Assembly: GCA_023391335.1 (NCBI GenBank)
Contig: JAEWBG010000065.1
Span: 1 to 64,000 of the forward strand
Length of the DNA stretch: 64,000 bases
Reading direction: 5' to 3'
Origin: Pseudomonadota bacterium
Lineage (GTDB): Bacteria > Pseudomonadota > Gammaproteobacteria > Steroidobacterales > Steroidobacteraceae
Shown here piece by piece: positions 32,186-40,497 of the stretch; the stretch's first letter is position 1; each line of letters starts with the position of its first letter. A program made the position numbers and the translations under genes. Below the pieces are notes generated by a model, which was not told where the DNA came from, did no database searches, and saw only the letters and a program-made list of their open reading frames with translations.

Positions 32186-33529
32186 ATGAGCAAATCCATC
32201 CCTCGAAAACCCAGTCAATTTCCGATCCTGCTGATCGGGATCCTGCTTACGCTGATCGCTGTGGTTGGGTATCGGTTCCTTCCGGAACGGCGACTTACGA
32301 TCGACAGCTCGCGAGAAGGTGCGAACTTCTTCCCGGTGCCAATGGGCAATGGGGCGACCGCGGAATTCCAATGGATCGACCAAGCCAATTTCCATTATGT
32401 CTGCCGGTTTCCGCAGCAGCCCACTTATCAGGGCTGTGGCTTCGCCTACATGCTGTCGACGGCGATCGCGAGCCAGGGCATCGATCTCTCACGCTTCCAC
32501 ACATTGAACCTCACGGTTCGGTACACGGGCAAAGCTCAGTACCTGCGCATCGGCATTCGCAATTTCGACCCAAGGTTTTCGAAACTCGAAGACCTGAATT
32601 CGCCGAAGTTCAACTTCGTCAACATCCCGACCGGGGATCTTGCTCAACCTCTCTCGATTAGCCTGAGTGAGTTCGCGGTGGCAGAGTGGTGGACCTCTGC
32701 GTACAACCTGCCGCGCGAATACTCGCGTCCCGATCTCAGCAATGCCACGGTTCTGAACATCGATCTGCAGGGCAATCTCGCCGGGACTCAGCACGAGATT
32801 CAGATCGAGAAGATCGAGTTTGTCGGCGACTGGATCAGTGTGGAGCACTGGTACTTGAGTCTGCTGTGCTTGTGGATGATCTTGGGTACGGCGTACGGCA
32901 CTTCGCAGTGGGTGACGATGCGTCGGGAACATCGACGGCAGATCGCCGAACTCGCGCATGAAATGGAGCAGTATCAGAAGATCTCAACGACCGATGCCTT
33001 GACCAATGTGCTAAATAGGCACGGCATCGATCAGTTCGTCGCAGCGCTCGGTACTACTCGAGCTTCTGCAAGCGTCATCGTGATCGATGTCGATCACTTC
33101 AAGCGCATCAACGATGAACGCGGCCATGCGGTGGGCGATCGCGTGCTACGTACGTTGGGAGAGATTTTGAGCGCCGGCACGCGCAAGAGCGATGCCGTGG
33201 GCCGGTGGGGCGGTGAAGAGTTCGTCGTCGTGTGTCCGGGTGCGAGCTTGGCGAATGCCGCGGATCTCGCTGAGAAACTAAGGCACCGGATCATGGATAC
33301 GAACTTCATCCCGGAAGATCCGCTGTCCATCACCGCGAGCTTCGGCGTAGCGACGTCGGCAGATGCTCAAGGTTTCGAAGATGCGTTCCGCAAAGCCGAC
33401 CAGGCGCTTTACGACGCCAAGAGTCGCGGCCGCAATCGCGTGGTCACAGCGAACGACGAACAGAGAGAGACGAAGGCCAGGAAAAGCGCTTGGGCGGTTG
33501 TCACCGGCGGTTTCAAGGTGCAGAAGTAA
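32186..33529 (+). CDS. Membrane diguanylate cyclase (GGDEF) with periplasmic sensor
   Basis: This 447-residue protein makes cyclic di-GMP from two GTP. TM1 is at about 12-31, a periplasmic beta-rich domain at about 35-215, and TM2 at about 221-240. A short coiled stretch (HRRQIAELAHEMEQYQ) precedes the GGDEF domain. The active loop RWGGEEFVVV is intact, and the inhibitory RxxD (RKSD) sits five residues upstream of it, so product inhibition is expected. The substrate-binding segment VIDVDHFKRIND is normal. No PDE domain. The sensor part is not recognised. It is isolated by arrays, with a ribosome site at most weak. Confidence 0.92.
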   Translation: MSKSIPRKPSQFPILLIGILLTLIAVVGYRFLPERRLTIDSSREGANFFPVPMGNGATAEFQWIDQANFHYVCRFPQQPTYQGCGFAYMLSTAIASQGIDLSRFHTLNLTVRYTGKAQYLRIGIRNFDPRFSKLEDLNSPKFNFVNIPTGDLAQPLSISLSEFAVAEWWTSAYNLPREYSRPDLSNATVLNIDLQGNLAGTQHEIQIEKIEFVGDWISVEHWYLSLLCLWMILGTAYGTSQWVTMRREHRRQIAELAHEMEQYQKISTTDALTNVLNRHGIDQFVAALGTTRASASVIVIDVDHFKRINDERGHAVGDRVLRTLGEILSAGTRKSDAVGRWGGEEFVVVCPGASLANAADLAEKLRHRIMDTNFIPEDPLSITASFGVATSADAQGFEDAFRKADQALYDAKSRGRNRVVTANDEQRETKARKSAWAVVTGGFKVQK

Positions 33530-33537
33530 GCCCAAGG

Positions 33538-34020
33538 GATAAGAGGCAAGCCGACTGCGCCGGCAAGGTAGCCTTCGGCAGGCAAGCCCTACGGGCAGGC
33601 AAGCCTAGCGGCAGGCCAGAGACGGAATTGAAGAGGCAAGCCTTCGGCCAACGTAGGGCGAAAGAATAAGAGGCAAGCCGACTGCGTCGGCAAGGTAGCC
33701 GTTGGCGGGCAAGCCCTACGGGCAGGGAAGCCTAGCGGCAAGCCAGAGTGGGAGCTTAAGAATAAGAGGCGAGGCCTTCGGGCAGGGCAGGCAAGCCAGA
33801 GTTGCTTCGTTTCATTTTCATTTTCTGCGCCTGTGACCAAGCGCCGAGAGATCGGTGCGGAGAATCCCGTGCGGACTGCGTCTTCCAGCTTGCCCGTCTT
33901 CGGCTCGCTTGCCGCTAGGCTCGCCTTCGCGACACGCTTGCTTCTTATTCTTTATGGCCTGCCGGTCGCCGGCTCGCCTGCCGATAGGCTTGCTTGCGCA
34001 ATGCGCTTACCTCTTAAGAT
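33538..34020 (+). repeat. Hairpin arrays in both orientations
   Basis: 33538-33800 reads forward (CCGACTGCGCCGG, GCCTTCGGC, GCCCTACGGGC, GCCTAGCGGC, CCGACTGCGTCGG, GCCGTTGGC). About 33880-34020 carries a reverse-orientation copy (GCTTGCCGCTAGGC, CTGCCGGTCGCCGGC, GCGCAATGCGC). Apart from these and the toxin promoter, 33530-34181 shows no gene. Confidence 0.8.
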
Positions 34021-34130
34021 TTTTGATCGGTGACGCGGGAAATCCCCACGCGCGACGCAGCGCACTCGCCTCTTGGTGCTTCACTTCGAAATTCTGGACG
34101 TACGTCGAGATTCGCGCCTTGCTCAAGTGG

Positions 34131-34142
34131 ACCTTAAAAGGT
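34131..34142 (+). promoter_or_regulatory. Candidate operator of the second TA module
   Basis: The perfect palindrome ACCTTAAAAGGT lies 40 bp before the toxin start; AAGGA at 34172-34176 is its ribosome site. TA autorepression through this site is inferred from position. Confidence 0.35.
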
Positions 34143-34181
34143 ACAGTCCTTCTGACCAGGGATGGACCGTAAGGACAACAG

Positions 34182-34532
34182 ATGAAACGCGTGAGTGCGT
34201 TTTTCTATGCAGTCGCGTCAGGCAATGAGCCTGTTCGCGAATGGCTGATGGGACTGGATCGAGAGAATCGTAGAGAACTGGGGCAAGCCCTCATGACTCT
34301 CGAGTTTGGCTGGCCGATAGGCATGCCTCTTTCGCGGCCGATGGGTCGTGGACTTCACGAGTTGCGAGTGACACTTTCGAGTCAGCAACAAGCGAGAGTG
34401 TTGTTCTATGTCGATGCGGACCAACGGCTCATTTTGCTGCATGGATTCATCAAAAAGACGCGAACGACTCCGGCGGGAGATCTAGAGCTAGCACGCAAGC
34501 GCATGGCTGATCATCAAAGGAGCATGCAGTGA
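34182..34532 (+). CDS. RelE/ParE-superfamily toxin (Gp49-like)
   Basis: This 116-residue protein of the phage Gp49/HigB-like toxin group has an N-terminal SAFFYAVASGNEPVREWLM, then LGQALMTLEFGWPIGMPL, a GLHELRVTL strand, and RVLFYVDADQRLILLHGFIK with a KKT motif. Such toxins usually cut ribosome-bound mRNA. The antitoxin gene follows with a 4-bp overlap. A second TA locus of the same general type lies at 3929, but the two toxins are not close copies. The length is normal and it appears functional. Confidence 0.87.
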   Translation: MKRVSAFFYAVASGNEPVREWLMGLDRENRRELGQALMTLEFGWPIGMPLSRPMGRGLHELRVTLSSQQQARVLFYVDADQRLILLHGFIKKTRTTPAGDLELARKRMADHQRSMQ

Positions 34533-34888
34533 AACATAAGCAAGTTACCAAGAGCCGACCTAGCAGGGTTGTGCGAGCTGGCCGAACGGGCGCTTCCGTC
34601 GCGAGCGTACTCAAGAAAGACGGACTGCTCGAAGATGCAGAAGCAGCGGCCCTCAAGCGAGTCATCGCGTGGCAGTTGGCCGATTCAATGAAGTCGCAGG
34701 GTGTCACCAAGCAAGAGCTCGCAACTCGAATGTCGACAAGTCGATCGCATCTCGATCGGTTACTCGATCCGACGAACGCAAGGATTCAGCTGGATACGGT
34801 TGCGCGAGCAGCGCGGGCGCTCGGAAAGAGGCTGGAGATCAAGCTAATGCCAGAGGAAGGTAAGAGGCGAGCCCTTCGGGCAGGGTAA
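34529..34888 (+). CDS. XRE-type HTH antitoxin with repeat-encoded C-terminus
   Basis: In this 119-residue protein a basic N-terminus and linker precede the helix-turn-helix (QLADSMKSQGVTKQELATRM, recognition helix SRSHLDRLLDP, then IQLDTVARAARALGKRLEI). It should repress the module and neutralise the toxin. The original end was probably close to LMPEEGKR; the final RALRAG and the TAA stop come from the first hairpin module of the adjoining array. The same 3' segment is found as a fossil after ccdA at 6734. Confidence 0.85.
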   Translation: MKHKQVTKSRPSRVVRAGRTGASVASVLKKDGLLEDAEAAALKRVIAWQLADSMKSQGVTKQELATRMSTSRSHLDRLLDPTNARIQLDTVARAARALGKRLEIKLMPEEGKRRALRAG

Positions 34889-35160
34889 GCCGGAAGAATA
34901 GGAGGCAAGCCGAAAGAATAAGAGGCAAGCCCTTCGGGCAAGGTAGCCGTTGGCAGGCAAGCCCTTCGGGCAAGGAAGCCTAACGGCAGGCCAGAGACGG
35001 AATCGAAGAGGCAAGTCGAAAGAATAAGAGGCAAGCCCTTCGGGCAAGGTAGCCGTTGGCAAGCAAGCCCGTCGGGCAGGGAAGCCTAGCGGCAGGCCAG
35101 AAACAGAATCGAAGAGGCAAGCCCTTCGGGCAGGCAAACCTAACGGCAGGCCAGAGTGCA
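34862..35160 (+). repeat. Hairpin array
   Basis: About 300 bp of modules: GCCCTTCGGGC (five or more), GCCGTTGGC (twice), GCCTAACGGC, GCCTAGCGGC and GCCCGTCGGGC, separated by AAGAATAAGAGGCAAGC linkers. It overlaps the antitoxin gene end. Confidence 0.88.
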
Positions 35161-35174
35161 GTGGATTTGCTTCG

Positions 35175-35233
35175 GAGGTTTCGCTTAAGGATCAGATTCG
35201 ACGTGCCGCATTGTCCTTGATGGCGAACATTGC
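35175..35233 (+). pseudogene. Fragment of a four-helix-bundle (S23-like) protein
   Basis: The frame reads EVSLKDQIRRAALSLMANIA then EGQS, matching the signature helix of the 23S-rRNA-intervening-sequence/four-helix-bundle family (usually LT-x-QIRRA-x2-SI-x2-NIAEG). There is no start and the family's flanking helices are absent. It is a short remnant between the array and the GyrI-like gene. Confidence 0.6.
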
Positions 35234-35296
35234 GGAAGGACAGTCGTTGTCATCTTTGCGCCTTACTGTGAGACAACTTTGGGCACAAGGACACCT

Positions 35297-35908
35297 ATGC
35301 AGAAGTTGGATCTCAAGAGCCAGCTGAAAGAGCTTTACAAGCCATCCAAGGACAAAATCAGTTGGGTCAACGTGCCGCGGCTCACATACTTGGCGATCGA
35401 TGGGCGGGGCGATCCAAATGTAGCGACAGAATATCGCGAGGCCGTGGAAGCGCTGTGCTCGCTGTCCTACACATTGAAGTTCACGATCAAAAAGAGCGCA
35501 AATCCGATCGACTACTCAGTCATGCCGTTGGAAGGTCAATGGTGGTCGCAGGACATGAGTACCTTCAGTGTCCAAAACAAATCGGATTGGTTGTGGACCC
35601 TCATGATCCTGCAACCTTCGATCGTGACCGCTGCGCTCTTCAAGCAAGCACGAGCGGGTCTTGCTGCCAAGAAGTCACTGCCGGCGCTCCAAAATGTGCG
35701 GCTGCATAGCTTCACCGAAGGTACCGCGGCGCAGGTCCTTCACATTGGTCCGTTCTCAGAAGAAGGCCCGACGGTCGCAAAGCTCCATGCAGCGATCAGC
35801 GAGGGTGGTTATTCGTTGACGGGTAAGCACCACGAGATCTATCTGAGCGATATCCGTCGCAGCGATCCGACGCGGTGGAAAACGATCATTCGGCAGCCCT
35901 ATCGCTAG
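35297..35908 (+). CDS. GyrI-like small-molecule-binding protein
   Basis: The protein has 203 residues starting MQKLDLKSQL. The GyrI-like fold of stand-alone proteins of this family is suggested by LTYLAIDGRGDPN, EALCSLSYTLKFTIKK, PLEGQWWSQDM, QVLHIGPFSEEGPTVAKLH and HHEIYLSDIRR. Members bind small ligands or detoxify them by hydrolysis; no DNA-binding domain is present. Full length, single gene, not evidently in an operon. Confidence 0.85.
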   Translation: MQKLDLKSQLKELYKPSKDKISWVNVPRLTYLAIDGRGDPNVATEYREAVEALCSLSYTLKFTIKKSANPIDYSVMPLEGQWWSQDMSTFSVQNKSDWLWTLMILQPSIVTAALFKQARAGLAAKKSLPALQNVRLHSFTEGTAAQVLHIGPFSEEGPTVAKLHAAISEGGYSLTGKHHEIYLSDIRRSDPTRWKTIIRQPYR

Positions 35909-36045
35909 CCGCTCCTCTTCGATCTCTGTTTGCGCAGAGGCTCCGCGGTGCCGGGCGTCGGTATTTCGGCTGAATTCCCGGCTCGAATGGCGTCCCGACA
36001 GAATAAGATATGCAGATGTGAAAATCTGACGAGGGGGGAAGCAAC

Positions 36046-36918
36046 ATGGTCCAAATCAATCGACGTGACGCTTTGATCGCCGCGGGCGCTGCGGTAGCTG
36101 GAGCCACGCTCAGGTCGGCATCCGCTGCTTCGCCGGACGGCGGTCGCATCGTTCAGAAGGGCCGCATCAAGCAGTCGGTCTGCCGATGGTGTTATCAGAA
36201 GATCCCGCTCCCTGAGTTCTGCAAGGCGGTGGCAGCGATGGGTCTTACGGCCATTGATCTGGTGGACGAGAAAGACTGGGGCATTCTTGCCGACCATGGT
36301 TTGCATTGTTCAATGGCCTGGAACACGAGTCCGGGCGGAATTCCCGATGGTCTGAACGATCCCGCGAACCATGACTCGATCGTCAACGGCATCATCGACG
36401 CATTGCCGCGGGCGAAGAACGCAGGTGTGCCGAACATCATCGCGTTCTTCGGCAATCGCAAAGGCATCTCCGATGAGAATGCCATCAAGAATTGCGTGAT
36501 CGGTCTCAACCGCGTGAAGAAAGCGGCCGAAGAGCACGAGATCACGATCTGCGTTGAACTCCTCAACAGCAAGGTGGACCACAAGGACTATCAGGGCGAC
36601 CGCACGTCATTCGGCGTGGAGGTGGTGAGAAGAGTTGAGTCACCGCGCGTAAAACTTCTTTACGACATCTACCACATGCAAATCATGGAAGGCGATGTGA
36701 TCCGCACCATCCGCGACAACCACCCGTGGTTCGCTCACTATCACACCGGCGGTGTGCCGGGCCGGCACGAGCTCGACGACACTCAGGAATTGAACTGGCG
36801 CACGGTCGCGAAGACCATTGCCGACACGGGCTTTACCGGCTACATGGCGCACGAATTCATACCGACGCGGGATCCGTTGACTTCGCTTCGTGAAGCAGTG
36901 GCGTTGTGTGATGTGTAG
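36046..36918 (+). CDS. Exported hydroxypyruvate-isomerase-like TIM-barrel protein
   Basis: This 290-residue AP-endonuclease-2-fold sugar isomerase is related to Hyi. The N-terminus NRRDALIAAGAAVAGATLR is a Tat-type signal, so it probably acts in the periplasm. Metal ligands expected for the family are visible: VELLNSKVDHKDY with Glu, LLYDIYHMQ with Asp and His, the FAHYHTGGVPGRHEL segment, and the final Glu in MAHEFIPT. A strong ribosome site (GAGGGGGGAAG) precedes the ATG. The substrate is unknown; sugar-acid metabolism fits. A single gene ending next to a short hairpin array. Confidence 0.87.
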   Translation: MVQINRRDALIAAGAAVAGATLRSASAASPDGGRIVQKGRIKQSVCRWCYQKIPLPEFCKAVAAMGLTAIDLVDEKDWGILADHGLHCSMAWNTSPGGIPDGLNDPANHDSIVNGIIDALPRAKNAGVPNIIAFFGNRKGISDENAIKNCVIGLNRVKKAAEEHEITICVELLNSKVDHKDYQGDRTSFGVEVVRRVESPRVKLLYDIYHMQIMEGDVIRTIRDNHPWFAHYHTGGVPGRHELDDTQELNWRTVAKTIADTGFTGYMAHEFIPTRDPLTSLREAVALCDV

Positions 36919-36924
36919 GGGCAT

Positions 36925-36972
36925 TAAAGGACGCGAGCCCTACGGGCAGGGTGAGCCGTTGGCAGGCTAGAC
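36925..36972 (+). repeat. Short hairpin-array fragment
   Basis: GCCCTACGGGC and GCCGTTGGC modules sit directly between the isomerase-like and acyltransferase genes. Confidence 0.7.
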
Positions 36973-37016
36973 TGACACCGCGCGCGAATGTGCGCCCACG
37001 AGCCTCCGGGAGTCGC

Positions 37017-37919
37017 ATGCGCATCGCGATAGGCACGCTGTTGTTCGCCGTGAACACGATCGTTCACGTCGTGGTTCTTCTCGTTGTCGCACTTGCGAAA
37101 GCGATTCTGCGCGTGCGCGCTGTGCGACAGGTGTGCGATCGAGCGCTGATGAGCATTGCGGAAAGCTGGATCGCCGTGAACACACGGATGATTCGAACGC
37201 TCACGCATACGCGCATCGTCGTCGACTCGAGCGCAGAATTGAGCTACACGGGTCAATATCTCGTGCTGGCGAACCATCAGAGCTGGGTGGACATTCCGAT
37301 CCTCCAAGCCGTGTTCAATCGTGAGATTCCGCTGCTGCGATTCTTCCTCAAGAGCCAGCTCATCTGGGTGCCGCTGCTCGGTCTCGCGTGGTGGGCGCTC
37401 GATTTTCCATTCATGAAGCGTTATTCGCGAGAGAAGCTCGCGAAACATCCCGAGCTCGCCGGTCGCGATGTCGAGACGACCCGGCGCGCGTGCGAGAAGT
37501 TTCGTGGGCTGCCGATCTCTGTTCTCATCTTTGCAGAGGGCACGCGCTTTACTCAGGTCAAACATCAAGCACAGCAATCTCCTTATCACCACCTGCTCAA
37601 ACCGAAAGCAGGCGGCGTTGCGTTCGTGCTGGAGGCGATGGGCGATGCATTGCACACGGTTGTCGATGTCACGATCTCCTACCCGCAAGGGAAGCCCACG
37701 TTCGCGGATCTTTTTGCAGATCGAATCCCTGAAGTGCACGTGCACGTGTGCGAACGCGACATTCCATCAGATCTCGTGAGCGGCAACTATGAGAAGGACC
37801 CCGCCGCGCGGGAGCAAGCGCAGCGCTGGATCAATGGCATTTGGCAGGAGAAGGATGAACGCTTGGCGAACGGAATGGCGCCTGTTGCAGAACAAGTGCA
37901 GTCGTTCAAAAAGAAATAG
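37017..37919 (+). CDS. PlsC-type lysophospholipid/1-acylglycerol-phosphate acyltransferase (YihG-like)
   Basis: The protein has 301 residues starting MRIAIG (GGGAG ribosome site). N-terminal hydrophobic helix TLLFAVNTIVHVVVLLVVAL anchors it in the inner membrane. The catalytic HX4D motif is NHQSWVD (H87, D92). The substrate motif FAEGTRFT lies at about 173-180, followed by a region with PKAGGVAFVLEAMG. It resembles the larger YihG/LCLAT-like acyltransferases that remodel phospholipids. Substrate is inferred. The 3' end borders a REP-like sequence (AAAAAGAAATAGATGTGTC). Confidence 0.9.
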   Translation: MRIAIGTLLFAVNTIVHVVVLLVVALAKAILRVRAVRQVCDRALMSIAESWIAVNTRMIRTLTHTRIVVDSSAELSYTGQYLVLANHQSWVDIPILQAVFNREIPLLRFFLKSQLIWVPLLGLAWWALDFPFMKRYSREKLAKHPELAGRDVETTRRACEKFRGLPISVLIFAEGTRFTQVKHQAQQSPYHHLLKPKAGGVAFVLEAMGDALHTVVDVTISYPQGKPTFADLFADRIPEVHVHVCERDIPSDLVSGNYEKDPAAREQAQRWINGIWQEKDERLANGMAPVAEQVQSFKKK

Positions 37920-38330
37920 ATGTGTCGTCTTTGGGCGTGCGCGGTCTGATGGCTTCGCGTTGCACCGGATCGGAACTTAAGAGTTTGGACAGGATGTAGA
38001 GGATTGACAGGATGAAGAAGAGTCGAATGAAGAGGCGAGCCCGTTGGGCAGGGTAGCCGTTGGCAAGCAAGCCCTTCGGGCAGGCAAGCCTAACGGCAGG
38101 CCAGAGACGGAAATCGAAGAGGCAAGCCCTGCGGGCAGGGTAGCCGTTGGCAAGCAAGCCCTTCGGGCAGGGAAGCCTAGCGGCAGGCCAGAGACGGAAA
38201 TCGAAGAGGCAAGCCCTGCGGGCAAGGTCGCCTGCGCGCGAGCGCTTCCTCGTTCATCTTGTTAACCCTTTCAAAAATTCTTCTCCCCCACCGGAGTCGG
38301 AGCGAAGAGATTTGTTTCTGCATCCTGCTC
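37908..38330 (+). repeat. REP variant, inverted-repeat element and hairpin arrays
   Basis: AAAAAGAAATAGATGTGTCG (37909) resembles the transposase-linked REP and overlaps the acyltransferase stop. It is followed by GACAGGATGTAGAGGATTGACAGG-type sequence (37987-38015) and two rounds of modules GCCCGTTGGGC or GCCCTGCGGGC, GCCGTTGGC, GCCCTTCGGGC, GCCTAACGGC or GCCTAGCGGC (38037-38225). Another inverted-repeat arm closes it (to about 38310). 37920-38359 holds no gene. Confidence 0.82.
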
Positions 38331-38359
38331 ATCTTGTGCTGATTTGTGCCGAAACACTT

Positions 38360-39121
38360 TCAGTGTCCCGAATGCTCTAAACATAGAAGGTCTCGATAGG
38401 CGCAAAGATCTTTGACGAGTTGTTGTTCATCGCTGAGGATCTTCGCCGTTTCTGCTTTTCCTAACGGCTGAATGATGTAGCCGTGTTCTTTATCGCCTTC
38501 GGTGTGTTTGTCCATGAACGGATAGATCAGGGTTGAAGGATCATTGAAGTCAGGTGCTGCGCCGATGTCTTCGTTGGTGACGAAGGGTGCGTAGAACATG
38601 AGATGTGGCATGGCCATCGTGTGAACTTTCATGTCGGGCGGGCCGACTGCGCGCATGACCGGGCCGACCATGTATGCGATGCCAGCTTTGTTCGGAATCG
38701 CATACGTCTTTTCGTGAAAACGCTTGGCAATCTCAGCACTCAAATCAGCAGAACTCATGCCCTGAGCTCGCATCGAAGCGGCGTCCATGATTGTCTTTAG
38801 ATATGTTTTCGTACCGAGCGCGTCGTAGCAAACAGGCCAGTACACATCGTCGTGATACTCGGACATCTCCCAATCAGTACGTTGAACGATGCATGCAACT
38901 GCGTTCGTCCCTTGCTTTGCAAGGTAGTAGCCTTTTGCTGGATCCAGCAGATACACGCTGGCCGCATCGCGTATCTTCGGCGGTGCCGCACTCAGCGCAA
39001 ACTGGGTTTCGAGCTGCGGCGGCATCTTCTCCAGCCTGATCTGCGTCGAATCACTCGCTGCTGCTGCAGCAATACTGACGAGGCCGCTTGCGGCCACGAC
39101 GAATAACCAACGCATCTTCAT
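38360..39121 (-). CDS. Exported protein of unknown function
   Basis: The protein has 253 residues, starting MKMRWLFVVAASGLVSIAAA with a clear signal peptide cleaved near AASDS. The mature part contains two cysteine-bearing segments (AVACIVQRTDW and YWPVCYDALG) and a C-terminal pair (KDLCAYRDLLCLEHSG), suggesting disulfides. The segments GIAYMVGPVM and MPHLMFYAPFV look like a conserved core. The family is not recognised with confidence. AGAGAG about 8 bp before the ATG supports this start. It stands alone downstream of SnoaL on the same strand. Confidence 0.75.
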   Translation of the reverse strand: MKMRWLFVVAASGLVSIAAAAASDSTQIRLEKMPPQLETQFALSAAPPKIRDAASVYLLDPAKGYYLAKQGTNAVACIVQRTDWEMSEYHDDVYWPVCYDALGTKTYLKTIMDAASMRAQGMSSADLSAEIAKRFHEKTYAIPNKAGIAYMVGPVMRAVGPPDMKVHTMAMPHLMFYAPFVTNEDIGAAPDFNDPSTLIYPFMDKHTEGDKEHGYIIQPLGKAETAKILSDEQQLVKDLCAYRDLLCLEHSGH

Positions 39122-39255
39122 AAGACTCTCTCGTGTGTACGACCTGTTGATCGGTTGCGCAGACGATACATGACGAGGTCTTTGCAGCGGGAGTGACAAT
39201 CTTGGCGCGATTCCGCACTGTCCCGCAGAGCTCAGGCTCAAAGTGCCGGTATATT

Positions 39256-39774
39256 TCATTGCGCCCCGAATAGAACGGCTGGGTCGCCCGTCTGCCAAAC
39301 ATTTTCGATGCGCATGTTCGCGATTCGCCATGCGTCTTTTGTTTTGCGCAGCTGCAGCCAGTAGAAGTTCTTGAGAAGCAGATGCCGACTGTGATCGTCA
39401 GCCCGTAGATGTTGTGCTTCCACCAGCGCAAACATTCGCGCTTCATCGCCGTTCAGCTCGACGCGCGGGTTCGAAACGGTATGTGTTGTATGAAGGCGCG
39501 AGAGCGTGCCGCTCACTGTTTGCACGATAAGGTCGCGACCTCGGAACACATCGATCGTCTGTCCGAGCCGCTTCGCCGGTTGCACGAAGTCCAGCTCCGC
39601 ATCCTCGGTGAAAGCGGAAGTGAACAAATTCCAATCCTTCAAGTCTTGGCCCGCGGCAAAGCGATGCAAGGCATCGACAATCATTACACGGTCCTCTTGT
39701 TGCCGAATCCGGATGCTCAAGTCGTTCAAGTCTGAAATCGCTGGATTCATGCGACGTTTAAGCGTTGCTGCCAT
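39256..39774 (-). CDS. SnoaL-like (NTF2-fold) protein
   Basis: The protein has 172 residues starting MAATLKRRMNPA. The NTF2-like/SnoaL_4 fold is indicated by MIVDALHRFAAGQDLKDWNL, FTSAFTEDAELDFV, HTVSNPRVELNGDEARMFAL and the final strand AWRIANMRIENVWQTG. Relatives include hydroxylases, dehydratases and many unknown enzymes. It is divergently transcribed from an HxlR regulator with 115 bp between, so regulation by that protein is likely. Confidence 0.86.
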   Translation of the reverse strand: MAATLKRRMNPAISDLNDLSIRIRQQEDRVMIVDALHRFAAGQDLKDWNLFTSAFTEDAELDFVQPAKRLGQTIDVFRGRDLIVQTVSGTLSRLHTTHTVSNPRVELNGDEARMFALVEAQHLRADDHSRHLLLKNFYWLQLRKTKDAWRIANMRIENVWQTGDPAVLFGAQ

Positions 39775-39889
39775 GTGCCCCTCCGTTGCAGTTCTATGCT
39801 TCTGCCGAACTCGCATTTGTCATTGGAGAATGAGTGTAGTTAGCTGCAATCTCTGGTTCCATTACGGACAAAATTGTCAGTGGTAACGA

Positions 39890-40255
39890 ATGCAAGGCAC
39901 TCCATCTTTTCGTCTGCCGTGTGGGGGTGAGTCGTGCGCCGAGCACGTGGCGTTGGCAATCGAACTACTCCGCAATCGCTGGTCGGTCGCGATTCTCGAG
40001 CAACTGGGGTTCGTAACGGAGCCGCTGCGATTTGGAGAACTGCAGCGGCGGGTCGCGGGCATTTCGCAACGTGAGCTATCGAGGCAGCTGCAGTTGCTCG
40101 GAGCCAGAGGTATCGTCGAGCGCACTGTCCGTGTGAAGAAGCCGCTGCAAGTGGACTACGCGCTCACGAGTTCCGGTCGATCGCTGCTCGCGCACGTCGA
40201 GGCGTTGAGTTCTTGGGCTCGGAGCAAGTCGGACGGCTCGCTGAACAAGGCTTAG
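39890..40255 (+). CDS. HxlR-family winged-helix regulator
   Basis: This 121-residue protein shows the family pattern: an early Cys (ESCAEHVALAIELL), GNRW-like LLRNRWSVAILEQLG, LRFGELQRRVAGISQRELSR recognition helix, LQLLGARGIVERTV and the wing YALTSSGRSLLAHVEAL. HxlR regulators often sense reactive electrophiles through an N-terminal cysteine. Divergent placement from the SnoaL-like gene suggests control of the shared intergenic region (39775-39889). Confidence 0.9.
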   Translation: MQGTPSFRLPCGGESCAEHVALAIELLRNRWSVAILEQLGFVTEPLRFGELQRRVAGISQRELSRQLQLLGARGIVERTVRVKKPLQVDYALTSSGRSLLAHVEALSSWARSKSDGSLNKA

Positions 40256-40497
40256 GTTTCCGCAATCAATCTGAATCGTTTGAGAGCGGACGCGCAGTTC
40301 GGGCGCGAAGCCTTTGGCGTCAAGTGATCGTCAGCGCAAATATGTAAAAGATCAGCGCGTGTCAGGCGCAGTCTCAGTGGGCAGGGGAGAAGAGCAGGAG
40401 TAGGCGCGCGCACGGAATTGCCCTGGGAAGATCGACTATTGCTATCATCGGCCCAGAAAAATCGAGTCACACTCGATAGAACACCGCGGCGGGACGT

